From an uncultured Lachnospiraceae bacterium (GTDB taxonomy: Bacteria; Bacillota; Clostridia; Lachnospirales; Lachnospiraceae), in NCBI GenBank assembly GCA_910587895.1, contig CAJUOE010000265.1, positions 1-9,954 on the forward strand: a DNA stretch of 9,954 nt, in the 5' to 3' direction. The notes beneath the pieces are model-generated. The model searched no databases. It was not told the origin of the DNA and saw nothing but the letters and a program-made list of their open reading frames with translations. Positions 6,394-9,954 of the stretch are shown here, in pieces. The first letter of the stretch is position 1. Each line of letters begins with the position of its first letter. Both the position numbers and the translations under genes were made by a program.

Positions 6394-7657
6394 TGTGCAT
6401 CTTAATCAGTTCAATAAATGCCTCAATGCGGATACGGAGCTGTTCCACATCTTCCTCATTGTAATCACTCTCCACACGGATAATCGGAATATTCAGTTTC
6501 CCCATTGCCTCCTCCATAAGCTGGTATTCATAGTCATACACCAGACAACCACGCAGCACATGATAAATGACTCCCTGAATTTTATGTTCCTTTATCATCT
6601 GCTTAATCCGGTAAATACGCTGGCTGTTATCCACAAACACCGGACAGGTACAGGGCTTTGTGTATCTTGAGGCAAGGGCGCGCATCATTCCGTCAAAGCT
6701 CGGATCAATGACCGATACCGGGTCATACAGCCCACGCTCTCCCATGCAGGTTTCATCTGCCGCAAAGACACCGCCCATTTCCTCAATCAGAAGCGGCACC
6801 TTGATGTTTGGGAATGCAATCGGCGAACCTGTCACAAGAATACGGGGCTGATTCTTCCTGCTTACAAAACGCTCCTGCTCCAACCGCTGCTTCATTTCCC
6901 CGTTCAGCCTGTGCATCTGCTTTGCCCACATACTGACAGGCATATAAGAATACGCATTCATCACTGACAGTACCTGCGTTCCGCTCATCAGTGCCGGGTC
7001 ATGCCTTCTGTATTTCAGGAACTCCGACATCTCATATTGTGCGTTCCCGACCGTGTTGATTCCTTCCGCCAAAGACCTTGCCGTAATCTGCACTCCCGTT
7101 TCTTTTTCCAGTATCGGTATCAGGCGGTACAGTTCTTTCAAAAAAACCTCTGTGTCAGCATCCTCTTTTTTCAGCGGCGGGACATGAAGCGGTACCGTAT
7201 TTTTCACGGTGTCAATCACACCAGCTAGTTTCTTTTTACAGTCGCAGGTCACAGGCGCAATTAACAGGGAACAGTTATCAAATGCCGGCAGTGCCCTCGC
7301 TTTTCCAAATCCCATGACCGCCTTTACCAAAGGGCAGGCATCACGAGGAATGTAATCGTCCCCGATAGAATACGCCGTATAACTGCCGGAACACAGGCGC
7401 ACGGGCATAGCGCCTGCGGCATAAATCAACTCTGCCGGAACCATGACGCACAAGGTACCGATGCTTTTCCTATCTTCCGGTTTCTGTATATCCGTCAACT
7501 TAATGTATATATTTTCCAGTACGTCAAAGAAAGGCTTTGCTGCATCCGGCATTTCAGAAAGCGCCTTTGCACGTTTCAGGTAAGATGCCGCCACTCTCGC
7601 AGACTTTCTGACAAATAATTCCCGCTGCCTTTCATTAATCCCATTTGGCTCCGCCAT
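6383..7657 (-). CDS. Single-subunit 2-hydroxyacyl-CoA dehydratase-like protein, probable double-cubane-cluster reductase
   Basis: The 424-residue product matches the 2-hydroxyacyl-CoA dehydratase subunit fold: an N-terminal helical region, a first domain ending near residue 160, and a second domain from about 270 with ILVTGSPIAFPNIKVP and the late segment GVIYHVLRGCLVYDYE, equivalent to the cluster-binding KFC region of HgdB/FldC relatives. It has ten cysteines (70, 89, 108, 129, 138, 140, 304, 336, 338, 371), including TCDC and CTC pairs. Only one such subunit is encoded, next to its ATPase. One-subunit members with an activator are known from Carboxydothermus as double-cubane-cluster proteins, which reduce small molecules such as acetylene in vitro. 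I infer that class here; a classical dehydratase subunit remains possible. The start ATG 7657 has AAAGGAG eight bases upstream. Substrate unknown. Confidence 0.85.
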   Translation of the reverse strand: MAEPNGINERQRELFVRKSARVAASYLKRAKALSEMPDAAKPFFDVLENIYIKLTDIQKPEDRKSIGTLCVMVPAELIYAAGAMPVRLCSGSYTAYSIGDDYIPRDACPLVKAVMGFGKARALPAFDNCSLLIAPVTCDCKKKLAGVIDTVKNTVPLHVPPLKKEDADTEVFLKELYRLIPILEKETGVQITARSLAEGINTVGNAQYEMSEFLKYRRHDPALMSGTQVLSVMNAYSYMPVSMWAKQMHRLNGEMKQRLEQERFVSRKNQPRILVTGSPIAFPNIKVPLLIEEMGGVFAADETCMGERGLYDPVSVIDPSFDGMMRALASRYTKPCTCPVFVDNSQRIYRIKQMIKEHKIQGVIYHVLRGCLVYDYEYQLMEEAMGKLNIPIIRVESDYNEEDVEQLRIRIEAFIELIKMHTSA

Positions 7658-7679
7658 AACTCCACTCCTTTCAATCCAT

Positions 7680-7704
7680 GAAGAACTCTGCCCTTGCGTT
7701 CTTC
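7680..7704 (-). other. Stem-loop before the dehydratase-like gene
   Basis: GAAGAAC (7680-7686) pairs perfectly with GTTCTTC (7698-7704) around an 11-base loop. It stands one base from the long 7706-7766 hairpin and about 10 bases upstream of the ribosome site of the dehydratase-like gene, so its folding could influence translation. Confidence 0.5.
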
Positions 7705-7705
7705 G

Positions 7706-7766
7706 GTGTGAAGTTTTAGAATTTCTTAGTCTGCCTATTTTGCAGGCTTAGAAATTCTCTTCACAC
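7706..7766 (-). other. Long stem-loop after the polyferredoxin stop codon
   Basis: Arms 7706-7734 and 7742-7766 pair over about 23 positions: GTGTGAAG with CTTCACAC, AGAATTTCT with AGAAATTCT, then AG/CT and CTGC/GCAG around a seven-base loop. A TTTT bulge (7714-7717) and one T-T mismatch interrupt it. It begins two bases after the polyferredoxin stop. No uridine run follows on the transcribed strand. It is the strongest inverted repeat of the window. Confidence 0.7.
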
Positions 7767-7767
7767 T

Positions 7768-9066
7768 CTACTCCTTTTTACCTGAAAATTTGGACATGAA
7801 GGTTTTCCTTGATGACTTGTAAATCGCTTTTCCGCAGAAAGTCATGGATAACGCATTGTCCTCCGGGCATTTATGGATACATTCGCCGCACATCATACAG
7901 TCCACTGTCTGCACATTTTCCTTTTCCCTCTCCGTGTATATGCTTTTAATCCGCATCGGGCAGGCATGATAGCAGGCTCCGCATTCCGTACAGGAAGTAC
8001 AATCTTTCTTTAGCCTGAACAGATTAAACCGTTTGAAAAGTCCCATCAGATACCCCATCGGGCAGATAATGCACCAAAAGCGTTTGATGAAAAAACTGCC
8101 TGTCAAAATCACGACTGCAAAAAAACCGCCAAGATATAAGTTCGTCCAATAGCCACCCTGTGCGGTTGTAAAACCTTTCAGCGGGCAGATGTCACAGAAA
8201 TCCCCGCCTGTAAACGCAAACCCTAAGAACAGCAGTATCCACACCCACTTAATCGGCTGTAAAAAGCGGTTTATCCGGTCTGTAACAACAATCGGGCGGA
8301 TATGTAACGCCTGCCGCAGCTTATCCATCAAGTCCTGCAAAAGACCGGCCGGACAAAGGAATCCGCAAAGAATACGCCCAAGAAAGATAAAGCAGAAAAG
8401 CGTTGTCACTAAAAACAAAATTCCATAGGTCATGTTGCGCACAGGGAAGTCTGAACCAAATCTTCCAAACAGTGCCGGAAGATGCGACAGATAATAGCAT
8501 GGCACTTCCACCACCTGATCCAGATTAAACGGACAACTGAATACGGGTATGGAAATCTCATTCAGCGTCTGTCCCTGATGAATCAGCCTCCCAGCGTATG
8601 TCCACAAAAACATTCCTGTAAACAGGCACAGCCACCGGACAAATAAAAACTTAGAGGTGGTTTTCTGATGCAGCGTACCCGGATAGATGCCTGCACGCTC
8701 TCTGGAATAAACTGCATAAGCCGGATTGTTCCTCTCCATACGGTTCCGTATCAGGTAAACCGCCACGATCCCAATGACCGCCAGTACAAAAATGACCACT
8801 AACGGCAGATGCGCTTTCCAAAAATGTGCCGAAAAATACGGATAATCTTCCAGTGCATAATGCATGCGATACACAGACAATCCGTCCGGGGAATAGACAG
8901 CGGTAAATCCCTCCCGTATATCCCTGTTTGGAAGTCCTTGAATCCACCCATGTTCATCTGTCCGGTATCTTTTTTGTTCCCCCTTATGAGAGGTCACAAG
9001 AACCTCTGCATTCTTCAAAATCTCATCTCGGTAACCATGGATACGGGATTTTTGCGAACCCGTCAC
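7768..9066 (-). CDS. Membrane polyferredoxin (NapH/NosR-like 4Fe-4S protein), 5' end probably missing
   Basis: The visible 432 residues begin with a hydrophilic domain (1-85, with GWIQGLPNRD and VYSPDGLSVYRMHY), then about five membrane segments (near 87-106, 141-159, 213-233, 273-288, 309-328). CGFLCP (234-239) and CIICP (332-336) follow segments 3 and 5, as in NapH/NosR electron carriers. The C-terminus has two 4Fe-4S motifs: Cys359/362/365/369, with an extra Cys356, and Cys390/393/396/400. It should pass electrons between a membrane donor and the cytosolic activator ATPase. With five segments and a cytosolic C-terminus the N-terminal domain lies outside, yet no signal peptide precedes it. 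The GTG at 9066 has no good ribosome site and the frame stays open to 9183, continuing sensible sequence (GHPAVTGS). I therefore suspect 5' truncation next to the IS66 scar. Confidence 0.85.
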   Translation of the reverse strand: MTGSQKSRIHGYRDEILKNAEVLVTSHKGEQKRYRTDEHGWIQGLPNRDIREGFTAVYSPDGLSVYRMHYALEDYPYFSAHFWKAHLPLVVIFVLAVIGIVAVYLIRNRMERNNPAYAVYSRERAGIYPGTLHQKTTSKFLFVRWLCLFTGMFLWTYAGRLIHQGQTLNEISIPVFSCPFNLDQVVEVPCYYLSHLPALFGRFGSDFPVRNMTYGILFLVTTLFCFIFLGRILCGFLCPAGLLQDLMDKLRQALHIRPIVVTDRINRFLQPIKWVWILLFLGFAFTGGDFCDICPLKGFTTAQGGYWTNLYLGGFFAVVILTGSFFIKRFWCIICPMGYLMGLFKRFNLFRLKKDCTSCTECGACYHACPMRIKSIYTEREKENVQTVDCMMCGECIHKCPEDNALSMTFCGKAIYKSSRKTFMSKFSGKKE

Positions 9067-9122
9067 TGCCGGATGTCCGTCATAATGCCTATGGTTAAAA
9101 CAGCGGATGCTGCCTTTGTACG

Positions 9123-9160
9123 ATGCTGTTTCCAGGACCCTTTTCGGGAGGAAACAGCAT
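9123..9160. repeat. Strong inverted repeat in the scar upstream of the polyferredoxin
   Basis: ATGCTGTTTCC (9123-9133) and GGAAACAGCAT (9150-9160) are perfect 11-base inverted copies; the interior adds CCC/GGG (9138-9140, 9146-9148) around a five-base loop. It lies between the TnpB remnant and the polyferredoxin frame. It may be a mobile-element end, a hairpin of a lost upstream gene, or a leader structure. I see no coding evidence in the remaining scar, 9161-9273. Confidence 0.6.
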
Positions 9161-9273
9161 GTCTGCGTCCATCCCGGGCCCTTTTATGGTGTGCAGCGTG
9201 GTTGTGCAGGAATAAGGCAGGACATTTTTTTCAGCAGGAAAACCGTCTGAAAATTTCTCCGTTTTGCACAAAA

Positions 9274-9411
9274 TCATCCCATGTATTCCGGCGGTTCCAC
9301 CGGCCTGACCGATTTCTTCGGGGTGATCGTCAGCCCTTCCATCAGCCATCGGAACTGCTGCGGCGTTAATTCACGTACATCCTCTGGAAAAATGACTGAG
9401 AGAATCCGTGT
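9274..9411 (-). mobile_element. Remnant of IS66-family TnpB (Orf2), C-terminal tail only
   Basis: The frame open from 9411 to the TGA at 9274-9276 encodes 45 residues. From about residue 9 it reads PEDVRELTPQQFRWLMEGL, followed by TITPKKSVRPVEPPEYMG. This is the characteristic end of IS66 TnpB accessory proteins, in which a wedge of x-LTPEQ-x-WLMEGL precedes a basic, proline-rich tail. The first two thirds of TnpB, all of TnpA and the TnpC transposase are absent, so the element is dead. It overlaps in another frame the end of the unknown gene to its right, which marks a recombination junction near 9400-9420. Confidence 0.65.
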
Positions 9412-9954
9412 CTAATTGAAAACCATTTCCAGTTTTGTCCGGCCTTTCCGGAGCCCCCGTAAAGCTGAGTACAAGGTCAATATCCTCTTTCCAATTCGCC
9501 GCTTCTTTAGAGAGATGCACCTTGTTACAGTCCACAATCCTTTTTCGGGCGCCGGCAATGAAATCAAACCGTTCCTGTATTCCCTGAAACTCATACCCTT
9601 CATACAGTTCATAAGGATTGTACAGCCAGTGACCTTCCGGCTTAAAATACCTCAAAGCCTGTAGTTCAATACACGTGGTATTATAGGGATCAATCTGCCT
9701 CACATCAATCTTTTCTTCAAACAGCTTCCCCTGTTCGTCCACACCTCTTGCGACCACTACCGGATTCTCCTCCGTAGACTCCGCTGCATGAAAAAGTCGG
9801 TATTCTACCCCCCGCTCCTGCCAGTTCCACGTAATTGCCTCGCCATCCTTTAGGGCATATTTGGATGGTATTTTATCTACCTCAGGGCAGGTTGCCCAGC
9901 TTCCATCACGCGGCGCCCTGATATAATGCTCCTGATTAGAAACTTTTGTTCCAA
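9371..9954 (-). CDS. Unrecognised protein, C-terminal part (enters from right edge)
   Basis: The frame is open from the window edge to the TGA at 9371-9373, giving at least 193 residues; the start lies outside. I do not recognise a named family. The sequence is hydrophilic, rich in aromatic and acidic residues, without membrane segments (for example EYRLFHAAES, DPYNTTCIELQALRYF, YNPYELYEGYEFQG). A segment of the form V-x-x-x-DPYN-x-x-x-IE-x-x-AL resembles conserved hypothetical proteins I associate with Lachnospiraceae, but this is a vague recollection. Its last dozen residues overlap the TnpB remnant in another frame, so the natural C-terminus has probably been replaced by read-through into the insertion scar, and the gene may be broken. 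Confidence 0.55.
   Translation of the reverse strand, partial: GTKVSNQEHYIRAPRDGSWATCPEVDKIPSKYALKDGEAITWNWQERGVEYRLFHAAESTEENPVVVARGVDEQGKLFEEKIDVRQIDPYNTTCIELQALRYFKPEGHWLYNPYELYEGYEFQGIQERFDFIAGARKRIVDCNKVHLSKEAANWKEDIDLVLSFTGAPERPDKTGNGFQLDTDSLSHFSRGCT

Noticed and set aside
7706..7766. The long hairpin as an intrinsic terminator
   Set aside because: No uridine run follows on the minus strand, and the next gene, which needs cotranscription, starts about 50 bases later.
9095..9349. An 84-codon minus-strand frame
   Set aside because: It overlaps the TnpB tail in another frame; the TnpB reading has clear family sequence and this one has none.
8809..9369. A 186-codon plus-strand frame across the scar
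   Set aside because: It is antisense to the polyferredoxin start and the TnpB remnant, with no domain signal.
1..9954. CRISPR array, tRNA or rRNA genes, classical riboswitch
   Set aside because: No regularly spaced direct repeats, no tRNA-like cloverleaf and no recognisable rRNA or riboswitch core was seen on reading both strands.

Overview
The window looks like chromosome from an anaerobic gut-type Firmicute, most likely a Lachnospiraceae/Clostridia relative. The reasons are the GGAGG ribosome sites, the Clostridia-style lipoprotein, and the oxygen-sensitive Fe-S enzymes (an activator ATPase of the 2-hydroxyacyl-CoA dehydratase type, a polyferredoxin, a compact-cysteine flavoprotein). Taxonomy is inferred from protein character only. 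Every gene I can support is on the minus strand, so transcription runs from high to low coordinates.

Right part (9954 to 9067). The 3' part of an unrecognised gene enters from the right edge (9371-9954). It runs out of frame into a short remnant that reads as the C-terminal tail of an IS66-type TnpB accessory protein (9274-9411). About 200 bases of scar follow, including a strong inverted repeat (9123-9160), before the next gene, whose own 5' end appears to be missing.

Central part (9066 to 4824). A four-gene set encodes a membrane polyferredoxin, a single-subunit cysteine-rich 2-hydroxyacyl-CoA dehydratase-like protein, its BadF/HgdC-type ATPase activator, and a CcdA/DsbD-like membrane protein with cysteine motifs. 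With no second dehydratase subunit and no CoA-transferase, ETF or acyl-CoA dehydrogenase nearby, this resembles the double-cubane-cluster reductases rather than a fermentative dehydratase. I infer a dedicated ATP-driven, low-potential reductase with its own membrane electron input; the substrate is unknown. Two of its gene junctions hold pairs of stem-loops.

Left-central part (4823 to 722). A promoter (4751-4779) and a long palindrome at the predicted 5' end of the transcript precede a second operon: a 75-aa protein of unknown function, a broken alpha/beta hydrolase gene, a cytosolic aldo-keto reductase, a hexapeptide acetyltransferase, a lipoprotein-anchored aldo-keto reductase (overlapping the previous gene by 17 bases), and an iron-sulfur/FMN flavoprotein. 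This looks like a carbonyl or redox-stress operon whose regulator is outside the window or lost.

Left edge (721 to 1). A frameshifted coiled-coil gene remnant begins immediately after the flavoprotein stop codon, followed by the start of an AT-rich SAM methyltransferase gene with its own promoter. The abrupt junction and base-composition shift suggest the debris of an integrated element.
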